Of a DNA stretch of 16,038 nt, positions 7,634 to 14,813 are shown piece after piece. Source of the DNA: CAZTJA01 sp964613745 (lineage in GTDB: Bacteria > Desulfobacterota > Desulfomonilia > Desulfomonilales > Desulfomonilaceae). The notes below the pieces were generated by a model. It saw nothing but the letters and a program-made list of their open reading frames with translations. It did no database searches and was not told the origin of the DNA. The translations under genes were made by a program, and so were the position numbers. The number at the start of each line of letters is the position of its first letter. Within the stretch, counting starts at the first letter, position 1. The stretch lies in contig CAZTJA010000068.1 in the NCBI GenBank assembly GCA_964613745.1, positions 1 through 16,038 of the forward strand, given 5' to 3'.

Positions 7634-7840
7634 GTGACCGGCCCTATCGATACTGGTCGATCTTGACCAAAATACATTTTACACATTCACGAACCCAAAG
7701 TTCCAGCATATGCTATTTCGAGTCATTTTGGAAAATAATGATCGAGTTATATTGATATTCATGCGATCGCTCCTGAGTGGTGATTAGTCGAACCATGTAC
7801 GTAAGCCGACGCTCCAATGGTTATCGGACGGATACGGCCT

Positions 7841-7869
7841 CATGGAATGGAAAGAAAATTCATTCCATG
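7841..7869. repeat. Inverted repeat, 9-bp arms with 11-base spacer
   Basis: CATGGAATG (7841-7849) and CATTCCATG (7861-7869) are perfect inverted copies whose centres are 20 bases apart, about two helical turns. That geometry suits a dimeric regulator binding one face of the DNA. An outer pair, GCCGAC (7805-7810) and GTCGGC (7886-7891), encloses it and would allow a larger cruciform. It lies upstream of the best candidate promoter of the acyl-CoA dehydrogenase operon. Confidence 0.4.
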
Positions 7870-7916
7870 GAACTATTGTACGTGTGTCGGCGGCACCTAC
7901 TATGGAAGTAATGATC

Positions 7917-7946
7917 TTGACACCAGCTTGATCCGTCTGTTATTTA
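7917..7946 (+). promoter_or_regulatory. Candidate sigma-70 promoter of the acyl-CoA dehydrogenase operon
   Basis: A perfect -35 hexamer TTGACA (7917-7922) is followed after 18 bases by a weak -10, TATTTA (7941-7946). The leader would be about 185 bases. The weak -10 and the upstream inverted repeat suggest regulated use. No mapping data are available. Confidence 0.28.
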
Positions 7947-8137
7947 GTTAGTTATTGGTAATTCTTTCCTCGTCATTATTCCGATCACATATGGAAATTG
8001 GTTCACGATTTTGAATGGGAACCACCCAGCAGGAATGCCGGAGTGCTTTTCGTGCGCAACACTGTTTCCCTCCATTTATTGTTATTTAATAAGCCGCCTC
8101 ATTTCATGTTTTCCTATAGCCAAGGGGGTTACGTACA

Positions 8138-9307
8138 ATGGCCTTAAATTTTGATCTTCCTAAAGACGCTGAACTGACCAGGAAGGTAGTTAGAGAATTT
8201 GCTGAGAAAGAGATCGCTCCGGTAGCTCAGGATCTCGATGACAAAGAAGAATTCTCATGCGATCTGGTTCGAAAAATGGGTGAACTGGATTTTTTCGGAC
8301 CCTTCGTCTCGGAAGAATATGGCGGCAGTGAAGTCGGCTACCTTAACTACATCATCATAGTTGAAGAGATTGCTCGAATTGACGGTTCACAAGCGGCAAC
8401 AATTGCGGCCGGCAATTCGTTGGGTATTGCGCCGATTTATTATTTCGGAACCGAAGAACAAAAGAAAAAGTGGCTGCCTGATCTCTGCAAAGGGAAAATA
8501 CTTTCCAGTTTTGGTCTGACGGAACCCGATGCCGGTTCAGATGCGGGAGCATCCAAAACCACGGCTGTTCTCGATGGGGATGAATGGGTAATCAACGGCA
8601 GCAAGATCTTCATCACGAATTCCACCACCGACATGAGTGCCGTATGCATCGTTCAATGCATAACCGGAGATCCTGATTCAGGAAAACCTGAAGTTAGCTG
8701 TATCTTAGTTGAAAACGGCACGAAAGGTTTTATCACCGAGACAATGCATCATAAGATGTGTTGGCGTGCATCGAATACCGGACAACTTACTTTTCAGGAT
8801 TGTAGAGTCCCTAAGGAAAATCTTCTAGGCGCTCGCGGTGAAGGTTTTCATCAGATGCTGAAAACATTGGACGGAGGCAGACTATCAATTGCCGCGATGG
8901 GACTCGGAGGAGCCCAGGGGGCTTTCGATCTCGCCCTGGATTACTCTAAGAAACGTAAGCAGTTCGGACGCCCCATCGGAGCTTTTCAGGCGAACGCATT
9001 CAAGTTGGCCGACATGTACACCGAAATCGAGATGGCTCGAATGCTGCTGTATCGAGCGTGCTGGCTTATGGACAACAACCGAATGACTCCCAAGGAATCC
9101 GCCATGTCCAAGCTCGTATGTTCGGAAACCTACTATCGAGCGGCCAATCATGCTGTGCAGCTTCACGGCGGCTATGGTTTAATGAAGGATTATGCAGTCG
9201 AACGCCATTACAGAAACCAAAAACTTTTGGACATCGGAGAAGGTACGTCAGAGGTTCAGAGGATAGTCATAGCCAGAAATATAGGTGTTCCCGGTCGGTC
9301 AATGTAA
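8138..9307 (+). CDS. Acyl-CoA dehydrogenase
   Basis: A 389-residue FAD enzyme that oxidises acyl-CoA to trans-2-enoyl-CoA and passes electrons to ETF, acting in the cytoplasm. The length and all three domains match the short/branched-chain family. An alpha-helical N-terminal part contains SEEYGGSEVGYL. The FAD/substrate loop FGLTEPDAGSDAGASKT begins near residue 125 and is followed by WVINGSKIFITN. KMCWRASNTGQLTFQDCRVP matches the KMGWRxSxT family signature. The C-terminal domain has RKQFGRPIGAFQ and LHGGYGLMKDY. E368 in DIGEGTSEVQRIVIAR is at the catalytic-base position of butyryl-CoA-type enzymes. The start follows GGGGG at 9 bases. It is the first gene of the operon with its own regulator, ETF and membrane oxidoreductase. 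The substrate chain length cannot be read from the sequence. Confidence 0.95.
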   Translation: MALNFDLPKDAELTRKVVREFAEKEIAPVAQDLDDKEEFSCDLVRKMGELDFFGPFVSEEYGGSEVGYLNYIIIVEEIARIDGSQAATIAAGNSLGIAPIYYFGTEEQKKKWLPDLCKGKILSSFGLTEPDAGSDAGASKTTAVLDGDEWVINGSKIFITNSTTDMSAVCIVQCITGDPDSGKPEVSCILVENGTKGFITETMHHKMCWRASNTGQLTFQDCRVPKENLLGARGEGFHQMLKTLDGGRLSIAAMGLGGAQGAFDLALDYSKKRKQFGRPIGAFQANAFKLADMYTEIEMARMLLYRACWLMDNNRMTPKESAMSKLVCSETYYRAANHAVQLHGGYGLMKDYAVERHYRNQKLLDIGEGTSEVQRIVIARNIGVPGRSM

Positions 9308-9318
9308 CGGGGGTAATC

Positions 9319-9999
9319 ATGACGCAAGACAAAAATTCTACATATGAAGATTTTCGAGAAACCGCTTCGGAATACGGTGAAGACAAAGGTCATGACTTGC
9401 TCACGGACCCGGCGGCAATCGATTCTGCTCGCGACTCCGCTGAAGAAACCGGAGAGTCTCACGGCAGACGAATGAAAAGTCTCCGGGAGAGCAAGGGATT
9501 TACCATCGAAGAGTTGTCGGAACGAGCCGGTATCGACATCGAAAGTCTGAAATTGCTCGAATCCGGAGAAATGCTGCTGCCTTTGGGGCAGTTAATAAAG
9601 CTTAGCAAGGCTCTGTCCCTCAAAATGGCCGATGTCATTTCTGCAGGAGAAGAAGAATTCACTGTAGTTAGAGCCGACGAACGGCGGACATTTTCCAGAT
9701 TTGGAAAGTCAAAGCAGGCGGATAAAGGCTACGAATATGAATCATTGGCTCCAAACAAAAAGGACCGCTTGATGGAGCCGTTTATTGTTACTCTCAAGCC
9801 GAGTGAAGACGAAGAACTTTCATCTCATGACGGTCAAGAGTTCATTTTTGTGCTCGAAGGAGAAATGGAAGCGGTAGTAGATCAGAAACGAACGGTCCTT
9901 AAACCGGGTGATTCCATTTACTACGATTCAACAAGCATGCATCTGGTTAAGGCCCATGGAGACAAACCGGCCAAAATTTTGGCCGTGTTGATCAGTTAA
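9319..9999 (+). CDS. XRE-type HTH regulator with C-terminal cupin domain
   Basis: A 226-residue cytoplasmic regulator. Residues 1-48 are an acidic, probably disordered leader. Residues 49-107 form an XRE/HTH_3 domain (GRRMKSLRESKGFTIEELSERAGI, then LESGE). Residues about 148-226 form a cupin_2 barrel with its two motifs: HDGQEFIFVLEGEME and PGDSIYYDSTSMHLV. Proteins of this architecture (PuuR/SutR-like) sense small metabolites through the cupin. The frame is open upstream through the end of the dehydrogenase, but the ATG at 9319 is taken as the start because GGGGG lies 6 bases before it and the spacing from the preceding stop is only 11 bases. Its place inside the operon suggests it controls this operon, perhaps in response to an acyl-CoA or related ligand (inference). 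Candidate sites are the repeats upstream of 8138. Confidence 0.92.
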   Translation: MTQDKNSTYEDFRETASEYGEDKGHDLLTDPAAIDSARDSAEETGESHGRRMKSLRESKGFTIEELSERAGIDIESLKLLESGEMLLPLGQLIKLSKALSLKMADVISAGEEEFTVVRADERRTFSRFGKSKQADKGYEYESLAPNKKDRLMEPFIVTLKPSEDEELSSHDGQEFIFVLEGEMEAVVDQKRTVLKPGDSIYYDSTSMHLVKAHGDKPAKILAVLIS

Positions 10000-10039
10000 G
10001 CATTATCTCAGCACTATTCACCGCATCTAGAGGTACACC

Positions 10040-12079
10040 ATGAATCTACTCGAGCCGGCCGATATTTCCATAGCCGGTGTTCCGTCAACGTTCATTTTCC
10101 TGATAGTCTTTGTGGGCTCCCTTACTTTGTTTTCTTATATAATAGCCCAACGATTTGAACTGCTCCGGAGACTAATGCCGGATTTCAGGTTTTCGGATTT
10201 TGCAGAGCGGATCCGTCTGATGCTGGTCTATGGCTTCGGTCAGGCTCGTCAGCCCAGGTACCCACTTGCGGGAATTCTCCACATTATCCTTTTTGCAGGA
10301 TTCATAATTCTCTCGTTGAGATCCATCACTCTGATCGGTAGAGGTTTCGTCTCAAACTTCGAGTTGCCTTTTCTGCACGGAACCATAGGAACCGCTTACG
10401 AAATCCTAAAAGATTACGCCGTTCTCTTCGTGCTCCTCGTTTGTGTGATTGCAATTATCAGAAGAGCGGTATTCAAACCTGCTCGTTACGGACATGGACC
10501 GGGAGTTCAAGGTCACGAATATGAGGCCTATATCATCTTAGGTCTTGTATCCGCCTTGATGATTACGGATATGATATATGACGGCAGCGCTTATAAAGCT
10601 CACGAGATAATGGGAAAGGAGTTTATGTTTCCCGCATCCGCGTTGGCTGCCGCCATCATACCGACTTATGAACCCAGTGTTCTCAATGCACTCCATATCG
10701 GAGGATATTGGGCTCACATTTTGGTCTTTTTCGGTTTACTGAATTATCTTCCTATTTCTAAGCACTTCCATGTGATCACGGCCATTCCCAATACCTTCTT
10801 TGCCAATCTTAACAAAGGAGCCATAAAACCGGTCCGCTACGGAGTCGATGACTGGATGGAGCTTGAAGAATGCGGGGTCGGGAAATTTGAATCATTTACA
10901 TGGAAGCACGTCCTCGATTTCTATTCATGTGCAGACTGCGGAAGATGTTCGGACAATTGTCCGGCGAATGCTGTTGGACGAGCTCTATCTCCGAAAATGA
11001 TCAGCATAAAAGCCAGAGACTATGCCTACAAATACTATCCGGTATTCGGAAAATCCCCCAAAGACGACGGAAGGAGTTTTGTGGGGGACATCATTACCCC
11101 GGAAGAAGTGTGGGCCTGCACAACCTGCGGCGCATGTGAGCAGGAATGCCCGATTCTGATCGAGTACATCGACAAGATAGTTGATATGCGTCGGTATCTT
11201 TTAGACAAAGGCGATGTTCCCGCATCCCTTCAGAAACCGATGCAGCAGATTAAGAAAAAGGGCAATGCATACGGTGGAATGAAGCAGAAACGAGCGGCAT
11301 GGACCAAAGATTTGGCTGAAATGGAAGTAAAACAGCTCAAATCGGGAGAGAGCACCGACATCTTGTTTTTCGTAGATAGTTGCGGATCTTTTGATCCACG
11401 CATTCAAGAGATTACGAAGTCCTTTGCTCGTGTCCTTCACAAAACATCCACTGATTTCGGAATCTTGGGCCAGGACGAAACCGATTCAGGAAACGAGATT
11501 AGAAGGCTTGGTGAAGAAGGTCTTTTTGAGCAAGTTTCTCAGAAAAATATTGAAGCTTTCCAGGATCGGCGTTTCAGAAACATGGTGGCCTTTGACCCTC
11601 ATGCATTCAATACGATAAAGAATGATTATCCCGTAAAATTCCCCATCGTTCATGCCTCAACTCTAATGGCCGATTACGTGAGATCAGGCAGAATGAAACT
11701 GTCCGGGGACTATGTTGCCGGTCGCCGTATCACGTATCATGATCCCTGTTATTTGGGCAGACACAATTCAATTTACAGGGACCCGAGGTCCGTCATTCAG
11801 TCGATTCCGGGTGTGCGGTACACCGAAATGAGTAGGCACGGAACCCGAAGCTTCTGCTGCAGTGGAGGCGGCTTGCTGTTGTGGTATGAAAACGAACAAG
11901 AAACGGAACGGATGGGAGAACGACGAGTTAAAATGGCCCAAGAAGTTGGAGCAGAAATCATCGTTACGGCTTGTCCATTCTGCCTTATAAACCTGGAAGA
12001 TGCCGTAAAGACAACAGGCAATGAGGGCAAAATAGAGGTTATTGATCTTGTTGAACTTGCCGATCGCTCCATAAACTGA
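10040..12079 (+). CDS. Membrane FeS oxidoreductase, probable ETF:(mena)quinone oxidoreductase (EMO/HdrD-like)
   Basis: A 679-residue integral-membrane protein expected to take electrons from EtfBA and reduce menaquinone. The N-terminal NarI-like part (1-255) has about five membrane helices (near 14-37, 76-99, 122-145, 165-183, 225-248); H81 in the second is a plausible haem b ligand. Two [4Fe-4S] motifs follow: C297, C300, C303, C307 (CADCGRCSDNCP) and C360, C363, C366, C370 (CTTCGACEQECP). Two CCG-type halves follow. The C-terminal half is intact: C570, C606-C607 in FCCSGGG, and C645/C648 in ACPFC. The first half has lost its ligand positions: VDSCGSFDP, then GQDETDSGNE where relatives carry a Cys-containing CxGD or CCG element. 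The architecture matches EMO proteins of syntrophs and the mycobacterial EtfD type. AGAGG lies 6 bases before the ATG. It sits between the regulator and etfBA. Confidence 0.92.
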   Translation: MNLLEPADISIAGVPSTFIFLIVFVGSLTLFSYIIAQRFELLRRLMPDFRFSDFAERIRLMLVYGFGQARQPRYPLAGILHIILFAGFIILSLRSITLIGRGFVSNFELPFLHGTIGTAYEILKDYAVLFVLLVCVIAIIRRAVFKPARYGHGPGVQGHEYEAYIILGLVSALMITDMIYDGSAYKAHEIMGKEFMFPASALAAAIIPTYEPSVLNALHIGGYWAHILVFFGLLNYLPISKHFHVITAIPNTFFANLNKGAIKPVRYGVDDWMELEECGVGKFESFTWKHVLDFYSCADCGRCSDNCPANAVGRALSPKMISIKARDYAYKYYPVFGKSPKDDGRSFVGDIITPEEVWACTTCGACEQECPILIEYIDKIVDMRRYLLDKGDVPASLQKPMQQIKKKGNAYGGMKQKRAAWTKDLAEMEVKQLKSGESTDILFFVDSCGSFDPRIQEITKSFARVLHKTSTDFGILGQDETDSGNEIRRLGEEGLFEQVSQKNIEAFQDRRFRNMVAFDPHAFNTIKNDYPVKFPIVHASTLMADYVRSGRMKLSGDYVAGRRITYHDPCYLGRHNSIYRDPRSVIQSIPGVRYTEMSRHGTRSFCCSGGGLLLWYENEQETERMGERRVKMAQEVGAEIIVTACPFCLINLEDAVKTTGNEGKIEVIDLVELADRSIN

Positions 12080-12114
12080 AATGTGTCTCGTGATTTGTAA
12101 ATCCAGGAGGAGAT

Positions 12115-12906
12115 ATGGACATTATTGTTTGCACCAAATGGACGCCTGACTCATCTGAAGCTGATCTGACCATAGCTTCCGGGGGAAAAGACATCAAGAA
12201 AGATGATTTGGATTACGATCTGAATGATTGGGATCGTTTCGCCGTTGAGGAAGGTGTGCGCATCAAAGAAAAACACGGCGGCAAAGTGATAGTTGTCAGC
12301 GTCGCTCCCGAGGAATCCGAAGACATGTTGAGGGAAAGTCTCGCCAGAGGCGCGGATGAGGCATACCAGTTGTGGGATGATTCTTTTGACGGCTCCGATG
12401 GGTTCGGAATTGCCTCCATATTAGCAAGTTTCATTAAGTCCAAGTCCTTCGACCTTGTATTAACCGGGACACTCGCAGATGACGATTGTGCGGGCCAACT
12501 CGGGGGTATGTTGGCAGCCATGTTGGAAGTTCCATACGCCGGCTTAGTGTCTCAACTGGAGTTCAATAATGGTAGTGTTCGGTTTCACAAGGAATTGGAA
12601 GGAGGATTGTACGGATCGGAAGAAATTGATCTCCCGGCCGTACTTGCAGTAGCAACGGGGTTGAATGAGCCACGTTTCGTATCCATTCGTGCTGTCCGAA
12701 AAGTAGCCAATATAGAAATTCCTTCCCTTTCAGCGGAAGAAACGGGGGTTGCTTCTGAGAAAGTCGGTGTGGAGGGTGCCCGAACAGAAATATTGAAGAT
12801 GGAATTGCCCCCCGAAGGAGAAGGTGCTGAGATTCTCAAAGGTAAGCCCGAAGAGGCGGCTGAGAAACTTGCAGCCATTCTCAAAGAGAAAGGGGGAATC
12901 ATTTAA
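12115..12906 (+). CDS. etfB: Electron transfer flavoprotein, beta subunit
   Basis: A 263-residue ETF small subunit, which with EtfA forms a soluble FAD carrier that accepts electrons from acyl-CoA dehydrogenase. Features: the N-terminal IIVCTKWTPD strand-loop, the segment DLNDWDRFAVEEGVRIKE, the nucleotide-loop region LTGTLADDDCAGQLGGMLA, and the ETF-beta signature ELEGG (about 161), then DLPAVLAVATGLNEPRF, which contacts EtfA and the dehydrogenase. The C-terminus (about 215-263) is acidic and helical. A near-perfect AGGAGGAGAT stands just before the ATG, the strongest ribosome binding site in the operon. The stop overlaps the etfA start (TAATG), implying translational coupling and equal amounts of the subunits. 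The linked membrane oxidoreductase favours a quinone-reducing, non-bifurcating ETF, but that distinction is inferred from context. Confidence 0.96.
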   Translation: MDIIVCTKWTPDSSEADLTIASGGKDIKKDDLDYDLNDWDRFAVEEGVRIKEKHGGKVIVVSVAPEESEDMLRESLARGADEAYQLWDDSFDGSDGFGIASILASFIKSKSFDLVLTGTLADDDCAGQLGGMLAAMLEVPYAGLVSQLEFNNGSVRFHKELEGGLYGSEEIDLPAVLAVATGLNEPRFVSIRAVRKVANIEIPSLSAEETGVASEKVGVEGARTEILKMELPPEGEGAEILKGKPEEAAEKLAAILKEKGGII

Positions 12907-13883
12907 TGGAAAAAATTATTGTTGTTGCCGAACATCGGAATGGTCAGCTACGGGATGGGACCTGGGAAGCAATAGGGGCCGGGAAGAAATTGGCGGATTC
13001 GCTGGGTGCGGAACTGGAATGTATAATCGCTTCTTCCGACGGATCTAACATCGCACAGGATGTGGCTAAAGAATGCCCAAAAGTTCTTGTCATAGATGAT
13101 CCCTTGTTCGAGCCATTTAACTCAGAAGCTCTTTTGAAAGCCCTCCCGATTTTGCTCAAGGATTACTCTTCTTATATCCTGCTGCTTGGAAATTCCAATT
13201 CGGTACTTGATCTTGCCCCGGGTCTATCCGTTTACCTGGATGCGGCTCTGGCGACGGATTGCTTCAATCTGGAGGTTAGAGACGGAAAACCAATTGCAAT
13301 GCGTCAGGCATATGCATACAAGGTAAATACTGAAGTCTCCTTCAAGGATGCCCCAAGAATCGTCATTACGCTGCGATCGGGATCCTTTCCATTCACTCCA
13401 TCAGGAGCAGTATCCGGGGCGGTGGAGAAAATTTCCTCTCCTATTTCCGGCCAAAACTTACGCAAGAGGTTCACCGGATACGTCGAGACCGAAAAAGGGG
13501 ATGTAGACATAGCTTCCGCGGAAATTATCATTTCACTTGGACGAGGGATCGGTGAAGAGCCGGATATGTCCGTTTTTGAGTCCTTAGCGGATACAATGGG
13601 GGGTGTCCTGGCGTGTTCCCGCCCCATTGTGGACAAAAACCTGTTGCCGAAATATCATCAGGTCGGTACATCTGGTATTGAAGTAAAGCCCAAAGTGTAT
13701 TTGGCTCTCGGTATAAGCGGAGCATTCCAGCACGTGGGGGGCATAAAAGGGGCGCCGCTCATTGTTGCCGTTAACAAGGACGGACGGGCACCCATTTTCC
13801 GTGTTGCACAATACGGAATAGTAGGAGATGTATACGATGTTGTGCCTGCCCTCGAGGACAAGATCAAAGAATTGAAAAAATAG
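12906..13883 (+). CDS. etfA: Electron transfer flavoprotein, alpha subunit
   Basis: A 325-residue ETF large subunit that carries the FAD in its C-terminal domain. The N-terminal Rossmann-like half (about 1-190) starts EKIIVVAEHRNGQLRDGTWEA. The FAD domain shows SLGRGIG, CSRPIVD, then LPKYHQVGTSGIEV (QVGTSG 252-257), GISGAFQHVGG (269-279), VAVNKDGRAPIF (NKD 290-292) and QYGIVGDVYDVVPAL, matching the ETF-alpha signature in order. There is no N-terminal ferredoxin-like extension of the kind found in some ETF-alpha proteins. The ATG shares its A with the etfB stop, so it is translated by coupling. It is the last gene of the operon; a strong hairpin lies 43 bases after the stop. Confidence 0.96.
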   Translation: MEKIIVVAEHRNGQLRDGTWEAIGAGKKLADSLGAELECIIASSDGSNIAQDVAKECPKVLVIDDPLFEPFNSEALLKALPILLKDYSSYILLLGNSNSVLDLAPGLSVYLDAALATDCFNLEVRDGKPIAMRQAYAYKVNTEVSFKDAPRIVITLRSGSFPFTPSGAVSGAVEKISSPISGQNLRKRFTGYVETEKGDVDIASAEIIISLGRGIGEEPDMSVFESLADTMGGVLACSRPIVDKNLLPKYHQVGTSGIEVKPKVYLALGISGAFQHVGGIKGAPLIVAVNKDGRAPIFRVAQYGIVGDVYDVVPALEDKIKELKK

Positions 13884-13925
13884 TCTTTTGTTCAGCTAAT
13901 CTGAAACTTTCTACCTTCATCAGCC

Positions 13926-13955
13926 CTTGGTGCGGTGTTAAAACACCGCACCAAG
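13926..13955 (+). terminator. Perfect 13-bp hairpin after etfA
   Basis: CTTGGTGCGGTGT (13926-13938) pairs perfectly with ACACCGCACCAAG (13943-13955) around a TAAA loop. It lies 43 bases past the etfA stop, the expected place for an operon end. No U tract follows directly (GCTATACCC), so it may be a U-less terminator, a Rho-assisted end or an mRNA-stabilising hairpin. Confidence 0.65.
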
Positions 13956-14055
13956 CTATACCCGCCATTAAAGTTTTTATTTAGGGCCTTCTTAATATCC
14001 TCGTAATACTTGTAAATTTGCATACAGTGGTTAATCTTGAGAAATAGCAGCATGT

Positions 14056-14080
14056 TACGTCCCGTATAATTGGGGACGTA
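14056..14080 (+). promoter_or_regulatory. Inverted repeat flanking a perfect -10 hexamer
   Basis: TACGTCCC (14056-14063) and GGGACGTA (14073-14080) are perfect inverted arms around a 9-base centre that contains TATAAT (14065-14070). The nonamer CGTATAATT occurs twice, at 14063-14071 and 14077-14085. A start near 14077 would give a leader of about 24 bases to the ATG at 14101. No good -35 stands at 16-18 bases upstream. It could be an operator covering the -10, or an RNA hairpin if transcription begins further upstream. Confidence 0.4.
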
Positions 14081-14100
14081 TAATTCAGAGGTGATTAGTA

Positions 14101-14694
14101 ATGAAAAAAATGAACTTTTTTGTGATTTTGGCTGTAGGTTTAATGATAGGCTTTGGACCCATTTCAGCTCAAGCATTAAGCGCGGGAGCCTCGGCCGGCT
14201 CCGGTTCGGTGGGTGCATCCGGATCGGTTGGAGTGGGATCATCAGGCACATCGGCCGACATTTCCACTTCCGGTCCTGCTTCAACTTCCTTCGATTCATC
14301 CGTAGGCAGCAACGGACTCGGTTCCGGAAGCTTCAGCAGCAGTGCAGGTGCCGGTCCTATGGCATCTTCAACTGATATCGACGCAAACGTAAATGCTCCC
14401 GGCAGACTCGGCACTTCGCCCGGCCTGTCCAATTCAAATCCGGGGCACGGCGGTCTTCCTCCCGGACATGCGGGAACTTCTCCGGGACAACTCGGCATGA
14501 CGCCGGGCCACATGAGAAGCAGCTTGGACGCTGATGTGGACGCTAATGCCATATCTCCTTCAGCTTCCAATTCAGTAAGTGGATCTTCGTCAACTAATCT
14601 CAATACTCCGAGCGTAAGCGGCTCTGTTTCGTCACCGAGCGCAGTTTCGAGTGACTTCGGTGCCTCCGCATCTTCAGGTATAGCTTCCAAGTAA
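14101..14694 (+). CDS. Exported Ser/Gly/Ala-rich protein with PG heptad repeats
   Basis: I do not recognise a family. The 197-residue product has a clear signal peptide: MKKMN, a hydrophobic core (about 6-19) and cleavage expected after ISAQA (residue 25). The mature protein is low-complexity and lacks Cys and Trp. Residues 26-91 are Ser/Gly/Ala-rich; then comes DIDANVNA (92-99); six exact heptads each starting PG occupy residues 100-141; LDADVDANA follows at 142-150; and a Ser-rich tail runs to 197. The two Asp/Asn-rich motifs bracket the repeat block. GAGGTG lies 7-8 bases before the ATG, and the signal peptide and strict repeat phase support a real gene despite the composition. Function is unknown; an extracellular, matrix or surface protein is plausible by composition only. 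An antisense open frame over it is a by-product of its codon bias. Confidence 0.82.
   Translation: MKKMNFFVILAVGLMIGFGPISAQALSAGASAGSGSVGASGSVGVGSSGTSADISTSGPASTSFDSSVGSNGLGSGSFSSSAGAGPMASSTDIDANVNAPGRLGTSPGLSNSNPGHGGLPPGHAGTSPGQLGMTPGHMRSSLDADVDANAISPSASNSVSGSSSTNLNTPSVSGSVSSPSAVSSDFGASASSGIASK
14398..14523 (+). repeat. Six tandem 21-bp coding repeats (PG heptads)
   Basis: Six in-frame 21-base units encode heptads beginning with Pro-Gly at residues 100, 107, 114, 121, 128 and 135. The units read PGRLGTS, PGLSNSN, PGHGGLP, PGHAGTS, PGQLGMT, PGHMRSS, for a consensus PGxxGxS. The DNA copies differ by many silent and non-silent changes, so the array is old or under selection for the peptide phase rather than a recent duplication. 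Confidence 0.85.
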
Positions 14695-14709
14695 AAACGT
14701 TCCAAATTC

Positions 14710-14732
14710 GGGGCGGGCAACACGCCTGCTCC
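14710..14732 (+). terminator. Stable GC-rich hairpin after the PG-repeat gene
   Basis: GGGGCGGGC (14710-14718) pairs with GCCTGCTCC (14724-14732), with two G-U pairs, around an AACAC loop. It lies 15 bases past the stop codon. No U run follows. It probably marks or protects the 3' end of the upstream message, or limits read-through into the next small gene. Confidence 0.45.
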
Positions 14733-14813
14733 ATCTGCTATCCCCTCGTCTAAATTGAACCAATATCCACGACATCGCATCTATAAAGGTAACGATTCAA
14801 AGGAGATAATCAA

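Larger units (their letters stand above)
7634..8137. other. Divergent intergenic region rich in short repeats, about 500 bases
   Basis: Separates the minus-strand pilT pair from the plus-strand acyl-CoA oxidation operon. It holds a 9-bp inverted repeat at 7841-7869 enclosed by an outer 6-bp repeat (7805-7810 and 7886-7891), three copies of TGTACGT (7796-7802, 7877-7883, and inverted at 8131-8137), a TTGACA hexamer at 7917 and a TGGTC/GACCA repeat close to pilT. Two short open frames (from 7795 and 7817) lack ribosome binding sites. No RNA gene is recognised. The region most likely carries both promoters and operator sites. Confidence 0.55.

Noticed and set aside
7795..7951. Two short plus-strand ORFs (38 and 44 residues) in the pilT-dehydrogenase gap
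   Set aside because: Neither has a ribosome binding site, and both overlap the inverted repeats that look regulatory.
9058..9318. Upstream in-frame extension of the XRE-cupin gene
   Set aside because: It overlaps the conserved C-terminus of the dehydrogenase; the ATG at 9319 with GGGGG at 6 bases explains translation.
14398..14523. Possible CRISPR or satellite-like direct repeats
   Set aside because: The 21-base units are contiguous, diverged and in frame with a protein; there are no spacers.
14169..14780. 203-residue open frame antisense to the PG-repeat gene
   Set aside because: It is a mirror of the sense strand's biased codons, has no signal peptide or recognisable domain, and the sense frame has a ribosome site and signal peptide.
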